Source: Oscillospiraceae bacterium (GTDB taxonomy: Bacteria; Bacillota; Clostridia; Oscillospirales; Ruminococcaceae). Taken from it: 15,377 nucleotides of DNA. Made by a program: the position numbers and the translations under genes. Within the stretch, counting starts at the first letter, position 1. Each line of letters opens with the position of its first letter. Below the pieces are notes generated by a model. That model did not search any database and was not told the DNA's origin. It worked only from the letters and a program-made list of their open reading frames with translations. The DNA lies in NCBI GenBank assembly GCA_029240015.1, contig JARBTU010000011.1, forward strand, positions 1 through 15,377, written 5' to 3'. Below are positions 1-7,853 of this stretch, in pieces.

Positions 1-6
1 TTTCAG

Positions 7-42
7 TAAAAAGAGTGATGCGAATTCGCATCACTCTTTTTA
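7..42 (-). terminator. rnpB terminator, perfect 36-bp palindrome
   Basis: Positions 7-42 are a perfect inverted repeat: a 16-bp stem around the 4-nt centre AATT. It lies just beyond the 3' end of rnpB on the minus strand and ends in a T-run in that direction, so it should stop rnpB transcription. The arms carry A/T runs on both sides, so it could also work on the plus strand for a gene left of the window. Confidence 0.85.
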
Positions 43-67
43 TGTGAAAATAAAATAGTAATCAATA

Positions 68-406
68 GATGTGACTAAGCCTGTAAGCCGAGTTTTGTTG
101 TTGTGACAATCTATCTTGGCAAGACGTCGCCGCCTTGCTCCTGCCACCAGTTCGGACCGTCGGACCAACGATAACATCCGTGTCGGTGTTGCATCGGATA
201 GGGTTTACATAGCCACATTGTCTCCAATGTGCTGGTGAGCTCTTACCTCGCCTTTCCAGCCTTACCCAAAAAATTGGGCGGTATATCTCTGTTGCACTTT
301 CCCTAGAGTCGCCTCCGGCTGCCGTTAGCAGCTATCCTGTCCTGTGATGCTCGGACTTTCCTCATGGTTTTATAAAAACCACGCTGCCACACAGCTTACT
401 CACATC
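68..406 (-). ncRNA. rnpB: RNase P RNA (A-type)
   Basis: This is the catalytic RNA of ribonuclease P, which removes 5' leaders from pre-tRNAs. On the minus strand the universal P4 5' segment GAGGAAAGTCCGAGC lies at 349-363, and the conserved block from GTGCAACAGAGA to ACCGCC at about 276-300. The 3' P4 partner region, with ACTCGGCTTACAGGC, is at about 79-98. The ends pair as helix P1: GATGTGA at 400-406 pairs with TCACATC at 68-74, and the next bases continue the helix. The GGTAAGGCTGGAAAGGCGAGGTAAGAG region resembles A-type rather than Bacillus B-type RNA. Length is about 339 nt, within the family range. The exact 5' end is uncertain by 2-3 nt, because the -10 box lies only 4-7 nt upstream. 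Confidence 0.95.
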
Positions 407-410
407 TTAT

Positions 411-439
411 ATTTTACACGATTATGAACTGGATGTCAA
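411..439 (-). promoter_or_regulatory. rnpB promoter
   Basis: On the minus strand the -35 box is TTGACA (434-439, perfect consensus) and the -10 box is TAAAAT (411-416), with a 17-bp spacer. The predicted start is near 404-406, at the first base pairs of helix P1. This is a strong sigma-A-type promoter, as expected for a stable RNA. It stands back to back with the lemA promoter. Confidence 0.85.
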
Positions 440-484
440 ATTGGTAAACATTTTTAACAATTGTTAATTTATAACAAAGAGATA

Positions 485-513
485 TTGTATTTACAAATGA
501 AATATACTATAAT
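485..513 (+). promoter_or_regulatory. lemA operon promoter
   Basis: The -35 box is TTGTAT (485-490) and the -10 box is TATAAT (508-513, perfect consensus), with a 17-bp spacer. The predicted transcript start is near 520. That leaves about 47 nt of leader before the chosen lemA start, and only about 14 nt before the upstream ATG at 534. Confidence 0.75.
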
Positions 514-566
514 AAGTTTGTTTTTAATAAACTATGATATCTTATCTTTATTCAGAAGGGAAATTT

Positions 567-1142
567 ATGATGAAAAAACTTAGACCACTATACATTGTAT
601 TAATTGTTGTTGCCGTTCTTGCGGTAGTTATTTTCGGAATGACCGTCGGTTCTTACAACAACTTGGTTTCGCTGGAAACAAACGTGTCTTCGGCACAGGC
701 AGATATCCAGACACAGCTTCAGCGCCGCACGGATTTGATTCCGAACCTTGTTAACACCGTGAAAGGTTACGCGAAACACGAAGAGCAGATTATGAAGGAT
801 GTGTCCGATGCGAGAGCGAAGCTGGCAGGAGCGCAATCTTTGGGAGAGCAGGCACAAGCAAATAATGAGATGTCCTCTGCTTTGGGAAGACTGATTGCAA
901 TCGCCGAAAACTATCCGGACTTAAAAGCCAATCAGAATTTCATTGCTTTACAGGACCAGCTCGAAGGAACAGAGAACAGAATTGCAACCTCAAGAAAAGA
1001 TTATAATGACTCCGTTCAGAAATACAATAAAAAGATCAGATCTTTTCCGACCAATATTTTTGCAGGCATATTCGGATTTGAAAAAGCCCAGCTGTTTCAG
1101 GCAACTGAGGGGTCTGACAAAACTCCGGACGTTAGTTTTTAA
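567..1142 (+). CDS. lemA: LemA family membrane protein
   Basis: This is a 191-residue LemA-family protein. One N-terminal membrane helix (about residues 8-28, after the basic start MMKKLRP) is followed by a helical domain with the family block YNNLVSLETNVSSAQADIQT and RRTDLIPNLVNTVKGY. The family folds as a long helical bundle exposed outside the membrane; its biochemical role is not settled. The start at 567 (or the adjacent ATG at 570) is preferred over the ATG at 534, because GAAGGG at 555-560 gives a properly spaced ribosome binding site and the upstream ATG is too close to the predicted transcript start. The TPM-domain gene follows after 30 nt, the common lemA-TPM pairing, and both probably share one mRNA. 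Length is typical of the family. Confidence 0.93.
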   Translation: MMKKLRPLYIVLIVVAVLAVVIFGMTVGSYNNLVSLETNVSSAQADIQTQLQRRTDLIPNLVNTVKGYAKHEEQIMKDVSDARAKLAGAQSLGEQAQANNEMSSALGRLIAIAENYPDLKANQNFIALQDQLEGTENRIATSRKDYNDSVQKYNKKIRSFPTNIFAGIFGFEKAQLFQATEGSDKTPDVSF

Positions 1143-1172
1143 GATGGAGTTTCATCTATTTAAACGTAAGGA

Positions 1173-1961
1173 GTGATTGGGATTAAGACTTATCGATTTT
1201 TTGTGGCGCTTGTACTAAGCTGTTTGATTTTCTCCATAGCTGGGTCGGCGGCAAATGAAGTTTCCTATCAGCCGACTGAAAAGTTTTTTGTGAATGATTT
1301 TGCGAATATTATTGATGATCAAACCGAAACGGAGATTTATAACCTTGGCGCAAGCTTGCAAGAACAGACCACAGCACAGGTTGTGATCGTGACGATTCCC
1401 TCTCTTAACGGCGAAAGCATCGAAGATTTTTCGATTAAGCTTGCAAGACAGTGGGGAATCGGACAAAAAGACAAAGACAACGGGATTTTGATTTTGCGAT
1501 CCGTTGAGGAGCCTGCCATTCGAATTGAGGTGGGCAGAGGGCTTGAAGGAGCGGTTACCGACGCGAAATCAGGTGCCATTTTGGACGAATTCTTCCGTCC
1601 TTATTTTGAACAAAAAGAGTATTCAAAAGGATTTCTAGAAGGATACAAAGCGATTCTTTCGGTAGTATATAAAGAGTATAATATAGAAAATCCCGAGACG
1701 AAAGATTATTATAATCGAGTTCAACAAAGCGAACAGTCAACAGGCAAGTTTGGACTTGGCAAAACGATCCTTATTATTATTGTTGTTCTCTTTTTATTTG
1801 CCGGAAGATTTTGGTTTCCGATTTTGCCGTTCTTTGGAGGAAGAAACAACCGCGGCGGATTTTTTGGCGGAAGCAGCGGATTTGGCGGCGGCGGTGGTTT
1901 CGGAGGGTTCAGCGGCGGCGGCGGCGGCTTTGGCGGCGGCGGAAGTTCACGAGGGTTCTAG
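1173..1961 (+). CDS. TPM-domain membrane protein with Gly-rich C-terminus (YgcG-like)
   Basis: The protein has 262 residues if it starts at the GTG. Order: basic N-terminus and signal peptide (about 5-26, possible cleavage after SAA), TPM domain (about 36-170), a membrane helix (about 197-217) and a Gly/Phe/Ser-rich tail (223-262) ending SSRGF. The TPM core includes FVNDFANIIDD, AQVVIVTIPSLNG, DNGILILRS and IRIEVGRGLEGAVTD, typical of the family. Plant TPM proteins act in thylakoid photosystem repair; bacterial YgcG-like members are membrane proteins without an agreed activity. It probably works with LemA. The start is odd: the Shine-Dalgarno AAGGAG touches the GTG at 1173, while an in-frame ATT at 1182 sits at the ideal distance. 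The terminator at 1999-2041 closes the operon. Confidence 0.9.
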   Translation: MIGIKTYRFFVALVLSCLIFSIAGSAANEVSYQPTEKFFVNDFANIIDDQTETEIYNLGASLQEQTTAQVVIVTIPSLNGESIEDFSIKLARQWGIGQKDKDNGILILRSVEEPAIRIEVGRGLEGAVTDAKSGAILDEFFRPYFEQKEYSKGFLEGYKAILSVVYKEYNIENPETKDYYNRVQQSEQSTGKFGLGKTILIIIVVLFLFAGRFWFPILPFFGGRNNRGGFFGGSSGFGGGGGFGGFSGGGGGFGGGGSSRGF

Positions 1962-1998
1962 CTTTTCTTTAAAGAAAGATCACTTATAATTTACTTTT

Positions 1999-2041
1999 AA
2001 AAGAGTATATTGAACGCTTTTGCGTCTAATATACTCTTTTT
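1999..2041 (+). terminator. lemA-TPM operon terminator
   Basis: The stem AAAAGAGTATATT (1999-2011) pairs with AATATACTCTTTT (2028-2040). An inner helix ACGC/GCGT (2014-2017 with 2022-2025) caps it with a TTTT loop. A T-run closes the plus-strand side. It lies 37 nt after the TPM stop codon. Confidence 0.88.
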
Positions 2042-2067
2042 GTATTAAATTGTAATAAAAGTGTAAC

Positions 2068-2096
2068 TTGTTTTTCATAGGGTTTCAGAATATAAT
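2068..2096 (+). promoter_or_regulatory. Promoter of the small lipoprotein gene
   Basis: The -35 box is TTGTTT (2068-2073) and the -10 box is TATAAT (2091-2096, perfect consensus), with a 17-bp spacer. The predicted start near 2103 gives a leader of about 53 nt to the ATG at 2156. Confidence 0.7.
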
Positions 2097-2155
2097 GTAG
2101 TATAATAATATCAAAGACGATATTGTCCATTCTATTCTTTAAAAGAAGGTGGCGT

Positions 2156-2548
2156 ATGAATAAATTATTTTTAATATTAGTAATTTGCCTTATAATAAGT
2201 TGTTTTGCAGGATGTGGAGTAAACAAAAGCAATGCATTAATTGAAAAGACAAAGGTGTCGATGGAGGAAACACAAGAGGAAAAAGTAATTACCCGCGAAC
2301 AAGCCGTGGATATGCTGAATACTGTTCCAAAAGAGAAACTTAGTCTCCCGGTTCCGCTTAAAGAATATAAGATTGTTTTTGATGATTCGTATACCCAAAT
2401 TAACCGTAAGAATTTTTACGGGATTAATGCTTTTGTTCAGCTTGAAGGCGGGACGGAAAACATGGGCGTATTCTTTGTTGCGACAGATGGCTCGGCCATG
2501 TATAAAATTAATTCATCTAACGGTGAGTATGTAGCGCTTACAAATTAA
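2156..2548 (+). CDS. Small lipoprotein of unknown function
   Basis: The protein has 130 residues. It begins MNKLFLILVICLIISCFAGC: a lipoprotein signal peptide with lipobox FAGC and predicted lipidated Cys20, so the mature protein should be anchored on the outer face of the membrane. A charged linker (about 24-50) follows, then a small mixed domain of about 80 residues containing LPVPLKEYKIVFDD and GVFFVATDGSAMYKINSSNG, which reads like a compact beta-rich fold. I do not recognise the family and assign no function. The start at 2156 is chosen because AGAAGGTGG precedes it and the signal peptide begins there; an in-frame ATG at 2123 lacks such a site. It is a single-gene unit with its own promoter and terminator, convergent with tex. 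Confidence 0.85.
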   Translation: MNKLFLILVICLIISCFAGCGVNKSNALIEKTKVSMEETQEEKVITREQAVDMLNTVPKEKLSLPVPLKEYKIVFDDSYTQINRKNFYGINAFVQLEGGTENMGVFFVATDGSAMYKINSSNGEYVALTN

Positions 2549-2560
2549 TAGATTTAAGAT

Positions 2561-2598
2561 AAATAAAAAGGACGTATAAACATACGTCCTTTTTATTT
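2561..2598. terminator. Bidirectional terminator between lipoprotein gene and tex
   Basis: A perfect 17-bp stem (2561-2577 with 2582-2598) surrounds the loop AAAC. The GGACGTAT core is flanked by A/T runs that give a U-tract in both directions. It terminates the lipoprotein gene on the plus strand and tex on the minus strand. The last two bases of the tex TAA stop (2597-2599) lie inside the outer stem. Confidence 0.92.
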
Positions 2599-4753
2599 AT
2601 TGCTGCTTGGGTTCTTTCATCGTTAAAGAGATACGCTTTTTTTTAGGGTCAACATCAAGGACCCATACGGTAACAACATCACCCACGTTGACAGCGTCGA
2701 TCGGGTGACGAATGTAGCGGTTGGTAATTTGAGAGATATGAACAAGTCCATCCTGATGAACACCGATGTCAACAAAAGCTCCAAAGTCGATTACGTTCCG
2801 GACCGTCCCTTTCAGTTCCATCCCCGGCTTTAGGTCAGACATTTCCAAAACATCCGAGCGCAGCAACGGCGGCGGAAGTTCATCTCTCGGGTCACGTCCC
2901 GGCTTTAACAACTCGCTGATAATGTCGTTAAGGGTGGGTTCGCCCACACCGACTTTTTGAGCAAGATTTGCTGTTCCAATTGCGGAAATTTTTTGGTCAA
3001 TTTCAGCAAGGTTTCCGTTTGCAACGTCGGATAAAGAATACCCGCAAGCTTCCAATATGTTTTTGGTGGCTTCGTAACTTTCGGGATGGACACAGGTGCT
3101 GTCTAAAACATTCTTTCCGTTTGCGACACGCAAGAATCCGGCACATTGCTCATAGGCCTTCTTCCCTAGCTTTGCAACCTTTAAAAGCTGTTTTCTGTCT
3201 TTAAAAGCACCGTTTTCTTCCCGATAAACCACAATGTTTTTAGCAATTCCGCTGTTTATTCCCGCAATATGAGCTAGAAGAGAATGAGAAGCGGTGTTGA
3301 GGTCAACACCCACGGTGTTTACACAATCTTCGACGACACCACCCAACGCTTCGTCCAGACGTTTTTTCGGCATGTCATGCTGATATTGCCCTACCCCAAT
3401 GGCTTTCGGGTCTATTTTTACCAGTTCCGCCAATGGGTCCTGAAGACGTCTGGCGATTGAAACAGCACTTCTGAGCGAAACATCAAATTCTGGGAACTCT
3501 TCCGCAGCGAGTTTGGATGCAGAATAAACCGATGCCCCCGATTCGGATACAATCATATAAGAAACTTTTTGATCAATCTCTTTGAGCATTTCAGCGACGA
3601 ATGCTTCACTTTCGCGGGATGCAGTTCCGTTTCCTATCGCAATCGTGGTGACGTTGTGCTTTTTAATCAAAGATTTGAGTTTTGCTTTTGCTTCCTCCAC
3701 TTTGCTTTGAGGAGGTGTTGGATAAACGACCGTTGTGTCCAAGACCTTTCCGGTATCATCTACGACAGCGATTTTACACCCTGTTCTGAATGCGGGGTCA
3801 AGCCCCAATGTTACCGAACCTTTTACAGGAGGCTGCATCAAAAGCTGGCGAAGATTTAAAGAAAACACCTTTATGGCGGATTCGCTCGCTTTTTCAGTCA
3901 AAGCGTTTCGGATTTCGGTTTCCAAAGACGGATAGAGAAGTCTTTTAAGGCTGTCTTCACAAGCCGCACGTACGGCCTGACCGCATTCGTTGTCCGAAAC
4001 GACATATTTCCCTGTTATGATGGAAACAGCGTCTGCGGCATTCACATGGACGGATACTTTTAAAAATTCTTCCCTTTCGCCACGGTCAACCGCCAGAATC
4101 CTGTGTCCTGCAATTTTGTTGACCGGCTCGGAATATTCATAGTACATTGTGTAAACCGATTCCGCATTCGGGTCGCTTGCTTTGGAAACCACTTCTCCCG
4201 TACGGAAGATGAAGGCGCGAAGTTTTTTTCTTAACTCTGCATCGTCGGAAATATCTTCCGCAATAATATCCAGCGCGCCGTTTATGGCTTCCTCCACACT
4301 AAGTACTTGCTTTTCTTCATTGACAAACGGTTCTGAAACCATTGCAATAACAGTTTGGTTTTGTTGTGCCAAAATAGTTTCAGCAAGAGGCTGGAGTCCT
4401 TTTTCCCTTGCGATGCTTGCTCTGGTTTTCCTTTTCGGTTTATAAGGACGATAAATATCTTCTATTTCCGCGAGCGTTTGGGCCTTTTCGATAGCAAGGC
4501 GGATTTCATCTGTTAGTTTTTCTTGGCTCTTTATAGAAGATAAGATTTCTTCTTTTCTTTTTTCTAGCCCTCTTAAATAATTCAGTCGATCAAAAAGTTC
4601 ACGCAGCACCTGATCGTCAAGAGAGCCTGTCACTTCTTTTCGGTATCTTGCGATAAAAGGGATGGTGTTCCCCGCATCAATGAGCTCCACGGTGTTTTTT
4701 ACCTGAAATTCTTTTAATGAAAACTCCTGTTCAAGTCGTTTGAATAGTTCCAT
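2597..4753 (-). CDS. tex: Tex, S1-domain transcription accessory protein
   Basis: This 718-residue Tex-family (YhgF) cytoplasmic protein is full length for the family. Domains in order: N-terminal helical region (about 1-190), with the family block IPFIARYRKEVTGSLD at 31-46 and EIEDIYRPYKPKRKTRA at 96-112; YqgF-like RNase H-fold domain (about 315-440), with LGLDPAFRTGCKIAVVD and AIGNGTASRESE; tandem helix-hairpin-helix region (about 478-545), with the VGVDLNTAS motif; and a C-terminal S1 RNA-binding domain (about 643-713), with GTVRNVIDFGAFVDIGVHQDGLVH. Tex proteins bind nucleic acid and associate with transcription; in some pathogens they affect toxin or virulence gene expression. The ATG has the strong site AGGAGG. 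It lies 103 bp downstream of the DUF4340 gene, and I found no clear promoter of its own. Confidence 0.97.
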   Translation of the reverse strand: MELFKRLEQEFSLKEFQVKNTVELIDAGNTIPFIARYRKEVTGSLDDQVLRELFDRLNYLRGLEKRKEEILSSIKSQEKLTDEIRLAIEKAQTLAEIEDIYRPYKPKRKTRASIAREKGLQPLAETILAQQNQTVIAMVSEPFVNEEKQVLSVEEAINGALDIIAEDISDDAELRKKLRAFIFRTGEVVSKASDPNAESVYTMYYEYSEPVNKIAGHRILAVDRGEREEFLKVSVHVNAADAVSIITGKYVVSDNECGQAVRAACEDSLKRLLYPSLETEIRNALTEKASESAIKVFSLNLRQLLMQPPVKGSVTLGLDPAFRTGCKIAVVDDTGKVLDTTVVYPTPPQSKVEEAKAKLKSLIKKHNVTTIAIGNGTASRESEAFVAEMLKEIDQKVSYMIVSESGASVYSASKLAAEEFPEFDVSLRSAVSIARRLQDPLAELVKIDPKAIGVGQYQHDMPKKRLDEALGGVVEDCVNTVGVDLNTASHSLLAHIAGINSGIAKNIVVYREENGAFKDRKQLLKVAKLGKKAYEQCAGFLRVANGKNVLDSTCVHPESYEATKNILEACGYSLSDVANGNLAEIDQKISAIGTANLAQKVGVGEPTLNDIISELLKPGRDPRDELPPPLLRSDVLEMSDLKPGMELKGTVRNVIDFGAFVDIGVHQDGLVHISQITNRYIRHPIDAVNVGDVVTVWVLDVDPKKKRISLTMKEPKQQ

Positions 4754-4814
4754 CCTGTTCCTCCTAAATCGTCTTTAATGTGAAGATATGTCGCGGGCTG
4801 CGGCACTAAAGCAT

Positions 4815-4848
4815 AGGTGCAGCAGGTTTTTTAAACCATGCTGCACCT
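4815..4848 (-). terminator. Stem-loop after the DUF4340 gene, possible weak terminator
   Basis: The arms AGGTGCAGCA (4815-4824) and TGCTGCACCT (4839-4848) pair perfectly. An inner helix GGTTT/AAACC has a one-base bulge. The hairpin is 8 nt beyond the stop codon of the Gld-like operon, but on the minus strand it is followed by CTATGCTTTAGTG rather than a U-tract. It may therefore be a weak terminator, or a 3'-end-protecting structure that lets some transcription into tex. Confidence 0.5.
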
Positions 4849-4856
4849 TAAAGTTG

Positions 4857-6377
4857 TTACCAATTAGGGTTTATTTCTTTATCCTGTGCGATTTTTTCAA
4901 TATTCTCAATTGCCCTTTCCACATAAGCGGATCGAGTTACGAAACTTGCCTGGCCGTTTAATGCAACGGCAACGGTTCGGCTCTCGTAAGGGAAAAATTC
5001 GACAACGTCGCTCGACATGCTCTTATCACGATAATTATAGGTAATGGAATAAGAAGGAGAACCTGTCACCTTGGAAGTGGTGAACGAGTCGATTCCTACT
5101 TTTATCAAAAATTGATAGAATGCTTTGAATTTATCTTTTCCTACTTGTTTTCCATTGATTTTCGCAGAAATGGTATCTTCTTTTTGCTCTTCTCCGGAGC
5201 TGACTTCATTGGTTCCTGTTCCAAAGTCTCCGGTGATGTCAATGGTATATTTCTTGTTGCCATATTTGATCACAATGCTCGAAAGCGTGTCTAAAACAGG
5301 AGTCAAAATGTTTTGGGAGATGATATCCTTCACATTGGTGGTGAGCCACGACAAGCTTTCTTTGTCAATCGTATAAACGATGCCCGTGTTATCAAACATG
5401 ATGTAGTAGCTTGTGATGGTTCCCTCGTAATCTTCTCCCGCAAGTTCTTCATCAGCAGCAGCAGAAAGAATTCCTTTTCCGACGGTTAACGTATGTGTTT
5501 TCCCGCCGTATTTGGCAGTTACGATCATTTCAGGTTTATCCAAACCGTACTTCTTTTTATCCGCTTGTGACGGATTCACTGTAACAGCTGACTGGGCGGT
5601 CATTCCCATAAACAGCGCAAGATAATCTTTGCATTTTTGAGCATCAAGCTGCGCCTCAAACGGGCTTTTGAGCTTATATGCGCTGGTCAACTCAGCCAAA
5701 GCATCATCTTGGTCAGGCTCTTTAAAATATACGATTTGAATTGGTTTGTCTAAATCTTTTCTTTCCACAGTAAAAGAGTTAATTTTCGGAAGAGCTTCCT
5801 CCTCGCCGATTGCTTCAGTCAGACTTAAGTCCAGAAAATCATACTTTGTTTTTAAAAATGGAGCGGCATCGGTGTCGGATACAATATAAACAGCACTTTT
5901 TCCGTCAATTTGAGCATAGACACCGCTGTTAGAACCGGCAGTCTTTCCAAGTTTGATTTTGAAAGTACTTTTGTCCTTGTAGGTAACAACACCTTGAGCC
6001 TGGGGTTTATCCAGCCCGTATTTCGCAAGTTCTTTCGGATTTTTTTCAATTTCTCTTGTCGCGGTCACCGCCGTTGCTTGTTCAAGTGAAGCAGTGTACT
6101 GATCCTGACTCTGAGGATATTTTTTAAGCTCATTTATAATCCAGTCATCAGCCTTGGCTCTATCAATCAAAAATTCACCCTTTGAATTTTTAACACTAAC
6201 GGATACCATATCGGCATACTTGCGGGTATTAAGAACAATTGCTTCACTTGTGCTTGCGACACTTGACGTGTTGTCTGTAGGCACTTCCTTCTTAGTTAAC
6301 AAAAGGAACACCAAAGCCCCAATCAAAAGAATCAGTATGATCGAGCCGATAACAAGACTTTTGATCTTCTTACTCAT
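4857..6377 (-). CDS. DUF4340 domain membrane-anchored protein
   Basis: The protein has 506 residues and one N-terminal membrane helix (about 7-27) after the basic start MSKKIK. The remainder is predicted extracytoplasmic. Two copies of KYGLDKP (119-125 and 276-282), each followed by a short beta-rich segment ending near LGK or VGKG, point to an internally repeated DUF4340-type domain. This family is often found next to GldG-like genes; its function is unknown. The start at 6377 is chosen because it overlaps the stop of the GldG-like gene as ATGA, has GGAGG upstream, and gives a clean signal anchor. A longer frame from the GTG at 6398 would run further into the neighbour without a better site. 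It is the last gene of the four-gene operon and probably a partner of the GldG-like protein. Confidence 0.85.
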   Translation of the reverse strand: MSKKIKSLVIGSIILILLIGALVFLLLTKKEVPTDNTSSVASTSEAIVLNTRKYADMVSVSVKNSKGEFLIDRAKADDWIINELKKYPQSQDQYTASLEQATAVTATREIEKNPKELAKYGLDKPQAQGVVTYKDKSTFKIKLGKTAGSNSGVYAQIDGKSAVYIVSDTDAAPFLKTKYDFLDLSLTEAIGEEEALPKINSFTVERKDLDKPIQIVYFKEPDQDDALAELTSAYKLKSPFEAQLDAQKCKDYLALFMGMTAQSAVTVNPSQADKKKYGLDKPEMIVTAKYGGKTHTLTVGKGILSAAADEELAGEDYEGTITSYYIMFDNTGIVYTIDKESLSWLTTNVKDIISQNILTPVLDTLSSIVIKYGNKKYTIDITGDFGTGTNEVSSGEEQKEDTISAKINGKQVGKDKFKAFYQFLIKVGIDSFTTSKVTGSPSYSITYNYRDKSMSSDVVEFFPYESRTVAVALNGQASFVTRSAYVERAIENIEKIAQDKEINPNW

Positions 6378-7840
6378 AAGTGCCTCCTGCGCAACCAAAT
6401 GATTAATCCTAGAGCTAAAACAGCCAAAGGAAGAAGAATTACAAAACTAATTGAAAGCAGGTTTACAATACTTTGGGTCAGGCTGAGGCTTTGGGTACTA
6501 ATTGATTTCGGAACAATCGTAAGACCTTCTTCTTTATTGAAAATCTTGTTGAATGCGTTTAAGAAGTATTCTCCGTTGCTTATTTGGGTTTCAGCAATCA
6601 ATTGACTGTGTAACGCATCAATCGACCCAATAACCAAAACATTAGAAGTAACAGGAACATTATCGTAAACGGATTCTCTTGTACCCAAAACAACGGATCC
6701 ATAAACGCCTTTTTTACCGTCTTTTGGAACCCAGCTGTCCTTCGCGTTAGAAGGTCTTACGACAGAAGTATCATAGGATTGAACCAAAACACTTGTTTTT
6801 CTGTTATCAGATTCCGCAAATGTAGTGGCTGTCAAAGGTCTGCTGTTTGGAATAAGAATAAACTGTTCTTTATCTACAAGTGCCTCGGTGAAAGCCGTGT
6901 CAACATATTCTTGAACGGTAAAAGTAGGATAATTCAGATATTTTGAGGTATCTGTTTCTACAACGTAGCCGTCACCTATGGTTATTCCCCAGTCTTTAGA
7001 CAAAAAGCTTTCAAGCAAAGGAAGTTTTTTCTGTTCTGCATTAGCCAAATAGATCACATTTTTTCCGAACTTCCCATTGTTGTCTAAAAACTTGTCCAGC
7101 TTTTTAATTTGCTCTTCTTTATAGTCGGTTTGAGGAGCGCTGATGATAACAACACTTGCGCTGGCATCAATATCTTGTGTAAGAATATTGATACTGCTGG
7201 TTTCATAGTTATTCGCTTTTAGCAATCCATCTATTCCTGTATAATCAGCTTCATTATGCCCTGTTAGATAAACCGCTTTGATTGGATTTTTTTCGGTTAC
7301 GAACATCATTGCCCCTGTAAGAGCTTGTTCCGCTTTAGAGGACGTAATGTCAGGAAGTTGCTGAGAGTTCGCATCATAATTCTCAGTATCAAAATTAAAC
7401 AAATCGTCGACTGTTAATGATTTTGTTCTTTTGTCGCTCTTAATAATGATATCCCATGCGTTTGCTTGTGGGAATTCTTGTTTAATTTCCGGATTTTTAT
7501 CCAGATCAACATATTTTAAAGAAACATTTTTGCCATATTGTTTATATTTCTTCAGAAGCTCGCTGGTTTGAGTAAAGTATTGCCCTTGAGCATTAAATCG
7601 GCTTTCATCCTGGGCAACAACAATGCTTATTTTGTCGTCCACTTTTTTCATATAATCAATGGTTTTATCCGATAGATTATAGACACCGCCCTTTGTAAGG
7701 TCAAAATTAATGGGATAGCGCTCAATTAAAATAGTCGCGATAATATTCACAAGAACCACTGCAACAATTAAACCGATCGTTACTATAGTTGCCAGAGACC
7801 CGTGCTTAAAACGGCGGCTTTTAAATATATTATTTTTCAT
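6374..7840 (-). CDS. GldG-like ABC transporter auxiliary protein
   Basis: The 488-residue protein has a membrane helix near the N-terminus (about 16-38) and another at the C-terminus (about 463-483, ending in WLRRRHL). A large domain between them is predicted to be outside the cell. The start of that domain (FDLTKGGVYNLSDKTIDYMKKVDDKISIVV) and the later AVYLTGHNEADY and VVIISAPQTDY segments match the GldG / ABC-type auxiliary family, which has a Rossmann-like fold. In Bacteroidetes, GldG works with GldA and GldF and is needed for gliding; Firmicutes homologues have no established role. The ATG has AAGGAG, formed partly over the upstream permease stop codon, 13 nt away. The downstream DUF4340 gene starts inside its stop codon (ATGA), so translation is probably coupled. 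Confidence 0.88.
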   Translation of the reverse strand: MKNNIFKSRRFKHGSLATIVTIGLIVAVVLVNIIATILIERYPINFDLTKGGVYNLSDKTIDYMKKVDDKISIVVAQDESRFNAQGQYFTQTSELLKKYKQYGKNVSLKYVDLDKNPEIKQEFPQANAWDIIIKSDKRTKSLTVDDLFNFDTENYDANSQQLPDITSSKAEQALTGAMMFVTEKNPIKAVYLTGHNEADYTGIDGLLKANNYETSSINILTQDIDASASVVIISAPQTDYKEEQIKKLDKFLDNNGKFGKNVIYLANAEQKKLPLLESFLSKDWGITIGDGYVVETDTSKYLNYPTFTVQEYVDTAFTEALVDKEQFILIPNSRPLTATTFAESDNRKTSVLVQSYDTSVVRPSNAKDSWVPKDGKKGVYGSVVLGTRESVYDNVPVTSNVLVIGSIDALHSQLIAETQISNGEYFLNAFNKIFNKEEGLTIVPKSISTQSLSLTQSIVNLLSISFVILLPLAVLALGLIIWLRRRHL

Positions 7841-7853
7841 AGATTTAAACTCC

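Noticed and set aside
1846..1961. GGC/GGN-rich repetitive stretch that could be a repeat or low-complexity element
   Set aside because: It is the coding sequence for the Gly-rich tail normal in this kind of TPM protein, in frame to the stop codon.
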